Assembly (NCBI GenBank): GCA_007922195.1
Contig: ML682005.1
Span: 23,685,097 to 23,749,096 of the forward strand
Length of the DNA: 64,000 bases
Direction of reading: 5' to 3'
Source: Podocnemis expansa
Taxonomy: Eukaryota; Chordata; Testudines; Podocnemididae
A model generated the notes under the pieces. The model searched no databases. It was not told where the DNA came from and saw nothing but the letters and a program-made list of their open reading frames with translations. The first letter of the stretch is position 1; each line of letters opens with the position of its first letter. Of the stretch, positions 20,400 to 32,645 are shown piece by piece. The translations under genes were made by a program, and so were the position numbers.

Positions 20400-22300
20400 G
20401 ATGAGTAGTTACACTTCTATGTGTATGTGCAAGAAAAAAAATTATTTTCCACTTTGGTGTATAGATACTGCTACTGTCACAGAATCAGAGGGGCAGGTGG
20501 TACTGCTCATTGAGTAGAATCTTGTCTGTTTTGCCCATACTACTAAAAAATAATCTTCTCTGAGAAGATCACCACAGACTGCTTAAATAACGTTCTCTTT
20601 ATCCAAAGTGGGCCAGACAGAAAAATGAACTTTTACAAAAGATAACCCTCACTGGAATTTATGTTCTTTTGAGTGTGGAAGCAAAGGGTTAGGGCACCTG
20701 AGTATAGATTCTCCTGGTGATGGTAGACTCAATCTAGGGGCTCTGACTCCTTTTACCTCCATGAGTCAAAGGTGAAAGACGGCAGGCCGGTCTGAGATTT
20801 TCACCTGACCGTTTTTAGTCTGTAGTGGTATTTGCTGATTTGACACAGCTGCACTTGGAAACACTTTGACTACAGCAAAAGTTATTTTTCTTTCTCAGTA
20901 AGTGCTATAGTTTATGACTGTGGGGTTTTTTTTCTTCTTTTTTTCTGGGATGATTCCAGAATACAGCAGTTGAATCTCTTGGGTTCAGTTGAACCTCCTG
21001 GAGGCTGGTAAGTTACGCCTCCAGCAGAGCATTCATCCAGGAGAATGAAATTGTTTGTGAATACAGACAAGCTCTGTTTAAGGCTCAAACATGTTTCCTG
21101 GAGAGAATGCCTCTTTGTTTAAAAAGCTGATCCCAAAAATTGTGATGAGTCTATAGTGCATAACACTTTTTCATGTTTCTTTGCACAGTTCATAAATGTC
21201 CAAAGTCAAGTTCAAATGCCATTCAGGCTGCCTACTTATAAAGTGACTGTAGGAACATAAGTGGTTTAGTAAAATGTGGAAAAAATTGCAATGATGCCCA
21301 TATCTCATCATCTGGGTAATGATTACATGTTTTTGCTAATGCCTGGCATAGAATAATGGGGTAGGCAGCAAATGGAAAAGCTTTATTTTATTATTGTTTG
21401 GGAGTGGGAGTTAGAAGGTTTAGCAGCTCAATGAGAGGAAAGGTAGCTGTGTTCCTAGCACTGTCTGCTCCCGCTGTTTGGTGATGGATGGGCATCTTTG
21501 CAAACATGAGGGTTCAGAGTGAGTGACTGAAGAATATTGAGTGCCAGGCACTGGGTAGGAAACTGTGTTCCATAAGGAAACTAGCTTGGGTCAGAGCTTA
21601 AGATGGGTTTCTGGAAAAGTCTACTAATGCTTTCTGATGCTGCATGACAATTTGCTTGCTTGTAGCTAATAAGCTGCTAATCAGCCACCAGTATTACTGT
21701 GATTGCTCTCTATACACAGTTACAACTAGTGTGAATTTTTGTATGTCAGAGGACATTAAAATGCTGCCTTGAGCTAATAGGAATGGCTTAGGGTTTGCTA
21801 TAGAAGCTATAAATCATAGACTAAAGTACTGTACAGCCAAATTACACAGTGGAAAGAGCAGATATTTTGATGTACAAAAGCTCAACTGCCAAGTCTGATC
21901 TAGCTGTATTATACAACAGCAGCTGGTAGAGCAGCTAGAATGAAAGTCTCTCAGCATTTCCATTTTGAAAACAATCACAGATTTTTTTTCCACAGAAAGT
22001 TAAATTCTGTCCTTCTATACTGTCAAGTTGGCATACAGGTTGCCTATCCAGAGGCAGATTCTGTTTAAATTTAAAAATCATATACATTTGTTTTGAAATT
22101 ATGGGTGGCAAGAAGAGGCCTTTTTCTTTTGAGAGTTTGACTTTTTAGTATTTTTAAGTAAGAAAGGTCTTACTATATATGAACGAAATTTTAGCACGTA
22201 CACAGAGGGGGCCAACACACCCAACATCTCAGATTGGTGAATGGAGCTCAAATGATGTAACAAAGGAAGAGAATTTGGCTCAAGCAATCTATGATATAGT
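20400..22300. other. Intronic sequence, nothing recognised
   Basis: Unique-looking AT-rich intron with no transposon ends, coding exon or RNA gene that I can identify. Confidence 0.55.
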
Positions 22301-22308
22301 CTCTACTC

Positions 22309-22495
22309 CAGTGTTTTTCAAACATTTTTCTTGGAACCCAGTTGAAAAAAATAATTTACGTCTGCAACCCAACAATTACATCTTTGAGAAATGTATTCCA
22401 GTCTTTTGGCGGCAGCAGCAGATGGCACTGTGCCCCATTTATCTGAGGGTCTGCAAACTAGTACTGGGTCCCAACCATATGTTTGAAAACCACTG
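22309..22495. mobile_element. hAT-type MITE, copy 1 of a 188-bp family
   Basis: The ends are CAGTGTTTTTCAAACATT and, inverted, CAGTGGTTTTCAAACATA. The interior includes CAACAATTACATCTTTGAG and CCAGTCTTTTGGCGGCAGC, shared with 41681-41868 and 48944-49135. The flanks CTCTACTC and GTCTAATA are only a weak TSD match. Confidence 0.8.
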
Positions 22496-22599
22496 GTCTA
22501 ATATCTTTACTTGTCAATCAGTATTGAAACTGCCAAGTCTAATCAACGACATGAATATGGGACTGGAAATTGGGAACTCATGAATTTTTATGTCAGCTT

Positions 22600-22690
22600 C
22601 CACACTCAGTTCTGGGCCCAATCCTTCTCCCACTGAAATCCATGAGAATGCTGCCACTGACATCAGTGGGAGCAGAATCATGCCCTCACT
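22600..22690. repeat. Possible ancient SINE or LINE scrap
   Basis: The stretch CCCACTGAAATCCATGAGAA and GACATCAGTGGGAGCAGAAT is of a kind often seen in old dispersed amniote repeats. I cannot name the family from sequence alone. Confidence 0.3.
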
Positions 22691-23134
22691 CTGTGAGGTT
22701 GCACAAGTCACTCACTCTCTGTGTCTGAATATAGTAACAATACTTACCTGACTCAAGGGTTTGTCGTGGAGATTTATTAACAGATTGCCTTTATTACGAT
22801 CACCTCTGGTGCAGGTAGGCATATATCTTCCTAGCCCCTTGTACTCCTAAAGTAGGAGGGCAGATGGCTGTATTACTTCAAAATTTTGATTGAGGTGGGC
22901 AAATTTCCTTTATACTTTGGGTACCATAGGGACTATACTAATAGAATCTGCCTAAGGGGTGCACTGAATCAACTCACCAGCAGCATTTATTAGCCATACT
23001 CTCTTCTTGGCCAGTGTAAAGTGATGAGTCAAACCTGTCCGAGGCTCCAGCCTATCCACAAGACAGGAACTGGTCATGTGAGTCCCAGACAAGTTATACA
23101 ATTCCCACTGGCGGCCTAGCAGCTCAGTCTGCTT

Positions 23135-24453
23135 GGCTATGTCTACACTTAGAACCTTAGTTTGAATTAACTAAATTCAAACTAATCAAGTTGAACTAAT
23201 AATGATTAGTTCGAATTCAGTCAATTCAAACTAACATGGCCACACTAGGAAAACCAATTCAAACTAGCATGTCCATGGACAGGACTTGCTAGTTTGAACT
23301 GGAAGAGGGGCACCATGGGAGGTGTGGCAACATGGCCCCCAAGAAGGGTCATGCCACCACCTAATCTCCTGCCAGGCTCCAGCCCTCTGAGCTCTGCACA
23401 GGGAAAAACATCCCCTGCCTAGCCCTAGCCGCAGTGCCACTAGAGCTGGGTAGGGGATGCTTTTCCTCATGCGGTGCAGAAAGCTAGAGCCTGGCAGGAG
23501 ATGTTTTCCCCTCCCTGGGCTCTGTGGGGCCAGAGCCCCCTCTTGACAGTGCTGGGCAGGCAGAAGAAAAACAGATTCCTTCTGCCTGGCTCCATCTGGG
23601 CTCCCCGGATGCGGAGAAGAGATCCTGGGCACCGCTCCAGCCCTGCTTGCTGGCGCGGGGAAAGGATCCCCACGAGGGGCTGGAGCCATGCTCCCTGGGC
23701 GTGGGGACAGGATCCCAGGCGCCACTCCAGCCCTGCTTGCCGGCGCCAGGGGGGAAGGGATCCCTGCCCCCATCTGGAGCCTCGCTTCCCTGGTGTGGAG
23801 ACGGGATCCCAGGTGCCGCTACAGCCCTGCTTGCTGGCATGGGGAAAGGATCCCCGCCCACAGCTGGAGCCGCAGCTCCAGCCACAAACAGGGTTCCCCT
23901 CCCCAGGCTGACAAGCTAGGCTGGTGCAGCACCTGCGGAGCACAGCTCCCGCCCTGCGCAGGGATCCCTTCCCTGCGCAACAAGCTGGGTTGGGGCAGCA
24001 CCCGGGGGTCGCTCCAGCCGTGCCCTGGGATCCTGTCTCCTTGCTAGGTGAGCATGGCTCCAGCCACGAATGGGGATCCCTTCACAGCGCTGGCAAGTGG
24101 GGCTCAAGGTTGGCGTGGGAATCCCATCCCTGCACCTGGGGAGCGCAGCTCCAGCCCTGCCAGAGGGTTGGTCTTCCTTCCAGGGTGCCATGCACTCTGG
24201 GAGGAAGGTCAACCCATGTTAATTCGAACTAACCTTAGTTTGAATTAACGTGGCTATACAGCGTCAATTCAAAGTAGCCGGTTTGTACTGACAGTCACTT
24301 TGAAGTTATAGGTGGTTTTATAACTTCAAAGCATCCTCTGGTCAATTTAACCTAAGGAAGTCCTTAGGTCGAATTAATAAAACCTAGCATAGACGTGGTT
24401 TTTTTTTAATCTGACCTAATCAGGTCAAATTAAAATGTATTTGTAAACATACC
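23135..24453. mobile_element. Harbinger-like MITE with GC-rich minisatellite cargo
   Basis: The left end is GGCTATGTCTACACTTAG. The inverted right end is GGTATGTTTACAAATAC, a diverged match. AT-rich shoulders with AATTCAAACTAA motifs flank a GC-rich core (23290-24215). No TSD is visible. Same architecture as 4636-6208. The numerous GC-rich open frames on both strands are explained by the core's composition. Confidence 0.7.
23637..23900 (+). repeat. About 90-bp minisatellite inside the MITE
   Basis: Units beginning CCAGCCCTGCTTGCTGGCG recur at 23637, 23727 and about 23820, each followed by GGATCCC and GGAGCC-type landmarks. Diverged partial units continue to about 24170. Confidence 0.7.
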
Positions 24454-24504
24454 AGTTGAGATTACTTCAGGGCTTGGAATTTGCTCCTGTCTGATGGTGG
24501 CAGC

Positions 24505-24620
24505 CAGGGCCGTCCCTAGGGTAGGGGAAGAGGGGCAGTCACCCAAGGGCCCCATGCTTTGGGGGGCCCTGCGGGAGCCACACCGCTGCCACTCCCCATG
24601 CCAGGGCCTGGGAGAGCTGG
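24505..24620. mobile_element. hAT-like MITE end fragment
   Basis: It begins CAGGGCCGTCCCTAGGGTA with GGGCCCC-type interior, like other GC-rich hAT MITEs here (12484, 56595). The opposite end was not found. Confidence 0.4.
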
Positions 24621-24629
24621 CCAAAAGTG

Positions 24630-26780
24630 ACAGCCTGGTTCATAGGGCCTGCTTGCTTCAGGCAGTGTTGTAATACAGTAAAGTAGATCAGGGTTGCAAC
24701 AAAGGTGAGTCATTAGGACTAAAAATGAGGTGCTAATTTTTGTTCAAACAACTGCTATGACTCTCTCTTTGGGCTTCTCTCATTCATATGGAAAGGACTG
24801 AGCTCACTGGCAAGCAACCTTTGTGGTTTTTTTTTATCAATAGACCCTATGAAGAAAAGAAAAAACTGCAAACACTGCCTTATTCTACCATTTCTGGGAT
24901 ATGAGGATTGCAGTTATTTTTGCACATTAGGACTTGCCTCTTTTTTCAGTGGGTTGAGAATTCCCTTGCTTACAACAAAAGTTATAACTTGTAGATTTTA
25001 ATAAAAACTCCAGAGATTTTTTTGACTGATAATTAAAAAGAGAAGAGAAAAGCAAACTGTTGGAGCCTGTGTTACAAAATATTGTATTTTTTCTACAATT
25101 AGAAAGCCTAAGTAACAATAAAATCCAACTCAGGGGTGGATCTGCTGGAAGGAGAAGTTATAACAAGGTCCTAATCTGAAGTGGGGAGTGGATAGCCCCA
25201 TTGTGTTGCTGCCTTATGCATGCTACCAGGGGTCACCAGACCAAGCAGAGAGGGCTAGCACCCCTCCAATCACAATATTATGGACAATTGTGTGTCATGC
25301 AGACTCAGGGAGCAGATGAAGTGCATAGGTGAAGGTGGAACCCAGAGGGGCTGCTTCAGTTCCTGGGATTGGGCAGTGGAGAAGGGAACAGGACCTGGAG
25401 GGACTTGGACAGGCTCAGCAGCAGACAGGATCTTCCAGGACCTTTCTTTCCAGCCTGGCATTGGCTCTCTTTGCCTTCCTCTGTCTCAGTACTTCCATCT
25501 CATTTCTCCACCCAGTCGCTGCCCCCCCCCCCCCCGCACCATTTGCAAGGAGCAACCCCACACACACTCCAGGCTACTATGTGCAATTTTAAAGACTTGA
25601 CATACTTCCTGATTTGAGACAGGAGTATGGCATGTGAAATCACCCTCTGCATGTTCCATGTAGGTGATCTCAAATTAGCTATGTAGATTTCAAAGGTGCA
25701 ATAGAAGCCTCAAGAGTAAGGATGAAAGCCATGAGGGATTCCCCCCCAAGCCATGAGGGATTCCCCCCCAAGCCATGGTCACTTCAGTTTCCTGGCAGCG
25801 GCTGCTTGTTTCCAGTGGAGGGTTGCCACATGGCAGGGGGGTCCGGAGCTAGGTCCAGAGGAAAAAAGTTTGACAACCACTGGCTTAAGGGAGGCTGAGA
25901 AACCAGACTGTGTGCTCCTGTTCTGCCACTTTTGGCTGGCTCACCTGGTCCCTGGTGTGGGATGGACAGTGCAGGGGCCTGCCTTTCCCTTGGGCTGGCT
26001 GGCCCTGCCCCCCAGTGCCTGGAGGGTTGAGTGGAGGACCCTGCAGAGGATGATTCGCTCAGGGCCTCACACTCACCTAGGGACAGCAGAGTGGTGGCAG
26101 CAGATTTCCCAGGCCTTACCCTGTTCTGAGTCTTTTTCTTGCTGCTACCCTGTTCCCAGGCCTGCTCCTGCCTTCTTCCACTCCAGCTGTGGTCTCCTCA
26201 TTCTGACTTTCACAAGCAGGCCTGACTACTCCTGCTCCCACGACTATGAATGACCATCTCTACCCCAGTTTCTGATAGCCAGTGTGACATGCTTCTGAAC
26301 CTGAGCTGGTTGGCTGAAAGCCTCCTGGTGGAGGGGAGAGCCAAAGGCCCCATATCATTGTAACTGTGTAAGCGGGGAGAATTTAATCGACTAAAGTAGC
26401 TTGTTCAGGGAACAGCACAAACTCTCCTTGAGGGTGTAATCCTACTGCTGTTGTAAATATGCCTGAGGGCCTGGGAAGGGACATGAAATGGGGTGGGTTC
26501 TGAATTTTTTCCAAGTGTCTGGCAGATGAGTCTTGCCCACATGTTCGGGGTTTAGCTGAGAACCATATTGGGGGTGGGGAAGGAATTGTCACCAAGGGCA
26601 CTTTGCTTGACAGTGGTGGATTTCTCACTTTCCTCTGTGGCATGGGGTATGAGTCAGTTGCTGGTGGATTTTATGTACCTTGAAGTCTTTAAACCATTAT
26701 TTGAGGACCTGAGTAATTCAGTTATAAGTTAGGGGTTTATTATAGGACTGGGCAGGGAAGATTCTGTGATCTGCATTGTG
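24630..26780. other. Intronic sequence with a small tandem duplication and hAT-like scraps
   Basis: A 22-bp unit (AGCCATGAGGGATTCCCCCC plus CA) is present 2.3 times from 25727. An isolated hAT-type end (GTTTGACAACCACTG) finishes at about 25882. A C-run lies at 25521-25535. No exon is seen. The 106- and 166-codon frames here have no family motif. Confidence 0.5.
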
Positions 26781-26784
26781 TAGG

Positions 26785-26819
26785 CAGAGTTTTTCAGCCA
26801 GTGTGCTGTGGCACACCAC
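26785..26819. mobile_element. hAT-type MITE, left part, interrupted by CR1
   Basis: It begins CAGAGTTTTTCAGCCAGTG and continues GTGCTGTGGCACACCA. A matching continuation (TAAGTGTGCTGTGAAATT) appears right after the CR1 3' end at about 27539, indicating that the LINE landed inside this element. Confidence 0.6.
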
Positions 26820-27536
26820 TGTACCCTGAGAACTGGAACATTCAGCTAAGTAGCAGCAGTGTAGAAAAGGACCTGGGCGTCATGGTGGATGGGAAGCTGG
26901 ATATGAGTCAGCAGTGTGCTCTTGCTGCCAAAAAGGCCAATGGCATACTGGGCTGCATCAAAAGAAGTGTTACCAGCAGATCAAGGGATGTGATCATTCC
27001 CCTCTATTCTGCACTGGTGAGGCCACATCTAGAATACTGTGTTCAGTTTTGGGCTCCCCATTACAAAAAGGACAGGGACATGCTAGAGGGAGTTCAGCAG
27101 AGGGCAACCAAAATGATTAAAGGGCCGGAGCACAAGCCCTATGAGGAAAGGCTGAAAGCATTAGGCTTATTTAGTCTGCAGAAGAGAAGATTGAGTGGGG
27201 ATTTGATAGCAACCTTCAACTACTTGAAGGGATGCTCCAAGGAGGATGGAGCTCGACTATTCTCAGTAGTAATGGAGGACAGAATGAGGAGCAATGGTCG
27301 CAGGTTACAGTTAGGGAGGTCGAGGCTGGATATTAGGAAAAACTTTTTTACTAGGTGAGTGGTGAAGCATTGGAATGAGCTGCCGAGGGAGGTGGTGGAG
27401 TCTCCATCTTTGGAGGTGTTTAAGGCCTGGCTGGACAAAACCATGACTGGGATGGTTTAGTGGGAGTGGTCCTGCCTCTGGCGTGGGGTTGGACTAGATG
27501 ACCTTGTGAGGTCCCTTCCAACCCTATGATTCTATG
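26820..27536 (+). mobile_element. CR1 LINE, 5'-truncated 3' end
   Basis: A long open frame (to 27358) covers the C-terminal part of CR1 ORF2. It has [60 protein letters not shown] and DIRKNFFTR. After a stop the frame resumes as [19 protein letters not shown]. The element ends with the CR1 3' terminus: GACCTTGTGAGGTCCC, CCAACC, then ATGATTCTATG. CR1 encodes the reverse transcriptase of the dominant LINE of turtles, birds and crocodilians. This copy lacks the endonuclease and RT core, so it is a truncated relic. Confidence 0.95.
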
Positions 27537-27954
27537 GTAAGTGTGCTGTGAAATTTTCTACAAAGGTGATGAAAATCAATGTAAAACAAACGTTGTTTCA
27601 TCTTAAACAATATTCTGTCCAACCAAAATTACAACTCATAAAACTTGTGAAAACTAATCCTCAAATTAATAGTGAGGTATCAGTTTTTCAATTCTAAAAT
27701 ATGAACATTCTTAATAGGGGTGACCAAAGGGCAAAATTGAGATGACATGTATTTTTTCTGGTCGACTTGAAACATTAATGCATTTGATCCTTCTTCAGCC
27801 TGTTGTATACACGTGTTGCAAACCAGTCTATTAAGACTATAACCATAATAAATGTAAGTAAATGTGACACATATGAGCAATCAGTCCAGTTGAAAAAAGT
27901 GGATGTGCCGTGGAATTGTTTCATTGAAGTGTGCTATGTTACTACCATTGCTGT

Positions 27955-28027
27955 AGGTGTAAGAGGTCAGACTAGAAAACAAGATGATGATATTGGTCCT
28001 TTCTGACCTTATAGTCTGCGAGTCTAT
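27955..28027 (+). mobile_element. CR1-type LINE 3' end fragment
   Basis: It ends with ATATTGGTCCTTTCTGACCT, then TAGTCTGCGAGTCTATG. This is the 3' terminal form (GGTCCCTTCTGACC...TCTATG) of another CR1 subfamily. Confidence 0.7.
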
Positions 28028-28029
28028 GT

Positions 28030-29430
28030 AATCAGTAGAGGGAGTCATGTTAACTTAAATGAAAGTTGGGTTAGACTCTGAATTTGGGTCAGTGTTTGTA
28101 AAGAGTTCTGAAATGCTCTGTCATTTTAAAGTATTACTAGTGTTTTTGAATAACAGCTGCGGAGCATGTACGCTAGTTGCTTTTCATAACTGTAGCTAGG
28201 CGTTAAAGTCCTGATTCTCCAGGGTTTCATACTTCAGCTTTTTGAAGCTGAAATTTCCTAGATTTACAATATACAAATTCTGTCCTGAGCTAAACCATGA
28301 AAACTTATTGAGACCCAGTGCAGAATTTGTCCCTATAAATCTTTATTTACAGAAACCTCCTGTAAACTAGAAAGATATTTTTTATTTGTAAAGTGATACC
28401 AGCAGAAGCACTGTGGTTGAAATTGTGCCCAACTTCAAGTCAATGGCATTGAATTCAGTGTGGCCAAGGTTTCACCTTATATTTTGGGGGGATGGGGTGT
28501 ATGGATTCCACCACCACAGTTATGTATGAAGATTCTTATATGGTCTTTTTAAGTACCATGGTTTAACCAAAATGGGAAGTTACAGGATCATGTGTGGTTC
28601 TAAAGCAAGCTGTTCTTCTGCCTCCCCCCATGTGTCCTTATCATGCAGGTTCTTTCTGTGAAATATTGTGCAGTATTCTTGTTTATTTGTGTTTGCAAAA
28701 CCACATGCTCCCAAATGGTTTCTTACAAAATTTATCTTAACAGGCTTTTTTGTATATAAAACCCCCCCACATTCTTTGGAAGGATACTGTGTAGTCAAGA
28801 ATAAAGTAATTTGTACTGCATCTTGCATAATTACAGGGCTACTATTTAGTGATAATTTACAACATGTGAAGTTTTACTTTGTGAGTTTGTTGCTTGTGCC
28901 ATTTCAGATGGAAGAATAATTAAGTTAAATTATTTGGACTTTTCAGAATATATTTGTAACATGTCCAGAGGCCTGACCTGGCCGAGAGCTGACAGTCCTA
29001 CTGCAATATAAAGGTTTAAATAAGTCGGCCCCACTGAGTAACCTTTTTGGTAGTCCCATTGAACTCCTAGTTGTTCACATTCTAAAGTGTATGCAGGATT
29101 GAGGCCTAGATTTATTTTTCAGGTTAAAAATAACATACCCAAATTTAAACAGAAGAAAAACTAAGACTTCCTCTATTCCCTTAACTTTCCCTGGCTATGG
29201 AGACTTGGAACAGTGGGTGGTTACACCAACCAACTAAATGTCTTCAGAATATGATTTAAAATATACATTCTGACTTTCTCTAATTTTCACTTACATTGTT
29301 TATAATTTGTCAAGGATATGTGTAAATTCCTGTTGGTTTGTAACTGACTGCTAAAATGCAGTAATCCAACTAGAGGCTGCATTTTCAGCATTCTCCTTTA
29401 CAGTAATATGATGATAAAGTAGCCAGATTG
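28030..29430. other. Intronic sequence, nothing recognised
   Basis: AT-rich unique-looking sequence without supported features. Confidence 0.55.
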
Positions 29431-29433
29431 GGG

Positions 29434-29448
29434 GTGTGTGTGTGTGTG

Positions 29449-29489
<41 letters not shown>
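29434..29489 (+). repeat. (TG)n microsatellite
   Basis: About 28 TG units with one CG interruption. The open frame of repeated Cys-Val reading through it is an artefact. Confidence 0.98.
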
Positions 29490-29491
<2 letters not shown>

Positions 29492-29668
29492 CCATTTAGT
29501 GGCATGCTGCTGCCTAGCCTGGAATGTAGAGAAGCTTCAGGGAGCCTCTGCGTATCAGCTGGGAGCCTGCCTTCAGTGCTGAGAGATCTGGGTTCTGTGA
29601 ATCAAGCTGAAGTGTGTTTAGTGTAGGAAGGTAGCAGCTAGGAACTACCCAAATTTTGTATAAAATAA

Positions 29669-29910
29669 GGCCTTGTCTACACTAGTACTTAGTCTGGCAA
29701 AACTTCTGTCATGTAAGGATGTAGAAAAATACCCCCCTCCCACCCCAGAATGATAGAATTTTGCCAGCATAGGTGCTTGTGTGGTCAATGCTACATGTAA
29801 CTATCACTGCTCTTTTAGATGGTTTATTATTTTGGTGTGAGAGCTAAATATGGCTACACACAAGCACTCTTATAGTGGCACAACTGTAAGTTTTAACTGT
29901 AGACTAGATC
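29669..29910. mobile_element. Harbinger-like MITE, TAA TSD
   Basis: The ends GGCCTTGTCTACACTAG and, inverted, GATCTAGTCTACAGTT are flanked by TAA at 29666-29668 and 29911-29913. 242 bp, non-coding. Confidence 0.8.
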
Positions 29911-30084
29911 TAAGAATTGGCCATTCTCATGAGATTTTCAGATCACTTCTGCAAAGAAGAGATAGATTTGGATAAAATTCTGAATTTTAGGGACTTCTCC
30001 CACTGAATGCTTAGAGGTTCACTTAAATGCTACTGAACCCATCCCTTCTCCTGTTTTCTCATCTCTGTGCCTCTCAGTTTATAC

Positions 30085-30442
30085 CAGGCCTCAACAAATC
30101 TGCCTCTCACCTAGGGGCCAGCCCAAAAAGTGAGGCACCTAAGTGTGCAGCAGTGAAGGAGGGCCACTGAAAAACTGCTGAGGCCACTGATTCTTTTGGT
30201 GACAGAGTGGTGTATGAAAGACCCTCTCACCACCAAAAAAAAAACCATGCCTGGGTGCTGTTTTGGTAGAAGTGGGGTGTGAGGGAAGGAGAGATAGTGG
30301 TGCTGAAAATGTCAGCGCTGCCAGCTCTTATTTTAGGCTTCAGGGGCCATGTGCCTCCCTGACTATTGCAGTGCTCTTAGGCACAAGGAGCAAAATCCTG
30401 GGTGCCATGGGTGACCTGGCACCCAGGATTTGTCAAGCCCCG
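30085..30442. mobile_element. hAT-type MITE, perfect 8-bp TSD
   Basis: The ends CAGGCCTCAACAAATCTG and, inverted, CGGGGCTTGACAAATCCTGG pair over about 18 bases. GTTTATAC is duplicated exactly at 30077-30084 and 30443-30450. Confidence 0.85.
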
Positions 30443-30788
30443 GTTTATACTTATCTTATACAGTGTCTATGCTGGGATGAGAAGGAATGATAAAGTATTA
30501 TGGAAAGCAAAATATGGAACTAGTCCCATGAATCATGTAGCTAATATGCTTCCTAAAGCATAACTTGTGGAAATGAGGATGTTTAAATTTTGCACTCACT
30601 CCAAGTGTATGTCCAATGTATCATTAATGAGAACAGTCTTTATTTACTGGTTTTGTTATCACATGGAGTTGTTGGGGGTTTTTTATGATTATTTTAAAGA
30701 AAAGTCTCCCCTGCCCTTTTTCCTCACATGTCCTAGCTCTTCTGCTTTATAAGGATGAGGACTTTGGAACAGGCTCCATTCCTTAACA

Positions 30789-30974
30789 CAGTGGTTCTTA
30801 ATCACTGCATCAAAACACATCACTGCATTGCGAAATAGTAATAAGTGTGTCATGGAGAGCCAGGGAGATGGCTGGATTTGGTCTGTCGGGGTGGAGGTGA
30901 TCAGGTATGTCCTGTAGGGTCACAAAATGCTGCCAAGTGTGTTGCGACCCACAAAAAAAGGTTGAGAACCACTG
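30789..30974. mobile_element. hAT-type MITE, perfect 8-bp TSD
   Basis: The ends CAGTGGTTCTTAATCAC and, inverted, CAGTGGTTCTCAACC are flanked by CCTTAACA at 30781-30788 and 30975-30982. 186 bp. Confidence 0.9.
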
Positions 30975-31940
30975 CCTTAACATGCTGCTTGATTCCTGGG
31001 GGCAGATGCTCAGGGGGTATAAATTTGTCATCACTCCATCCACGTCAATAGAGCTATGGCAGCTTATGCCAGCTGAGAAACTGCCAGTTGGTATGTGCTT
31101 GTTTGTCTTAATTTCTGTATCAGCCCAATTTAACTGAAAAGAAGAACCTTAACCAGATTATATGAGTGATGGAAATTCATGAAATGCAGAGCTTAGTGAG
31201 AAATAAGATGTTTGCTTAACAAATCTGGGTTAGGGTCGTCACCTGTAGTAAGACAAAGATCATCACAAGATTTTAGGGAACAACACTTGTAGCCAGAAGA
31301 GTAATGTAACAGGGCAAAGTCCTAAAGCAGATGGTAGCAGAAGTATTTTCTACAGCTTTAGTACTGAGACTATTTTGATAGAATGCTTGTGTTTACTCAC
31401 CAGCAAGCAACAGAGGCTTTCACAAGCTGGGACTTGTCCCATCTACTTCACTGAAAAAGTCCTGCCTTCTTTGGCCTCTTCGTCTGAAAGGTGATGGCTA
31501 CTCTATGTTCAGTAAAAGCTGGACACAACTTGATTGACTCTGATTTAAAATAACCTATTTGTTAGGTTTCCAGAGTGTTGTATGGAATGGTCACACATCT
31601 GTCCAGTTGTGGCAAAGAAGGAGGGTGCCCCATTTGACAGGTGTATGAAAACATATTAAAAATTGTCTAGGTAGTTTTTAAACTAGCTATGGGATGATGG
31701 TCAGCATTGTATTCCATTCCCCCATGAATGCCATTCTAAATGTATTCTGTGAGCTAGTCAAAGCAGTCACATAGGTGCAGACTAAGAGCAAGTGCCTTCA
31801 GGCTGGAGGCTACTTGAATGCAGTCTGGTTTGTGGCTGGCACATATCTAAGTTTAGCTGCAGTTGCTGAGAAAGAGCAAGAGAAGTAGAAGCCACTGAAA
31901 CTTGGTTAATGTAAATCCATGAGAAGTGGGGAAAATCTAA

Positions 31941-32311
31941 GGCTATGTCTACACATGCATTGTTATTTCGAAATGAGTTATTTCGAAATAAAATCCTTAT
32001 TTCGAAATAAGTTAATTCGAATTAACAAAATGTTAATTTGAATTAAGGGAAAGCCTGGAATCCAAACGGCTGTTATTTTGGAAGGGATATTTCGAAATAA
32101 AGCCGTTTGGACCTGTTGTTTCGAAACAGCTCCTTCGAAACAACAGGTCTACACGGGGGGGGGCAGGTTTTACTTTTTCGAAATGATGATTCTTATTTCG
32201 AAAGGACGGGATCCGTCCTTTCGAAATAAGAAAACGTCGTGTAGACCTAATTTCTTTTATTTTGAAATAACGAGTGTTATTTCGAAATAAAAGTGCCGTG
32301 TAGGCATAGCC
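31941..32311. mobile_element. Harbinger-like MITE rich in TTCGAA palindromes, TAA TSD
   Basis: The ends GGCTATGTCTACAC and, inverted, GGCTATGCCTACAC are nearly perfect, with TAA at 31938-31940 and 32312-32314. The interior carries many TTATTTCGAAATAA palindromes and two larger inverted pairs (GGACGGGATCCGTCC at 32203, and AAACAGCTCCTTCGAAAC). The cleanest member of its family in the window. No transposase. Confidence 0.9.
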
Positions 32312-32645
32312 TAAGTGTTTAAAGTCAGTCAAAGAATTAGCATTCTCTAGAAAATAAGGTAAGTGCCAAATTCAGTTTGTAGATGCCGCAGCCCTCCCAA
32401 AGACCAAACCTCTCTCTCTTTTATGAGCTGTAACTGTACTGTCCACTAGCCTTTGAAGGAGCTGGAAATAAATATGTATGGCACTGATTGAGGTGGCATC
32501 AGGTCACTGAGATCATGTCTTATTTTAAACTCTGGAGAGGAAACAATTTAGCCACAAAAGGGAAATGTAATTCCTCTGAGCTTGCTTTGGTTTTCTAAAA
32601 CACAGCTGAAATCTGGAATAATAATTACATTACTCAGTTTTGCCA

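Noticed and set aside
23264..24232. Many long GC-rich frames on both strands (up to 169 codons)
   Set aside because: They follow the approximately 90-bp tandem repeat inside a MITE and are mutually overlapping on both strands, so not genes.
26801..27358. 185-codon frame as a host gene
   Set aside because: The residues are those of the CR1 LINE ORF2 C-terminus, and the segment ends with a CR1 3' terminus. It is a retroelement, not a cellular gene.
29438..29626. Repeated Cys-Val open frame
   Set aside because: It starts in the (TG)n microsatellite. The frame is a by-product of the repeat.
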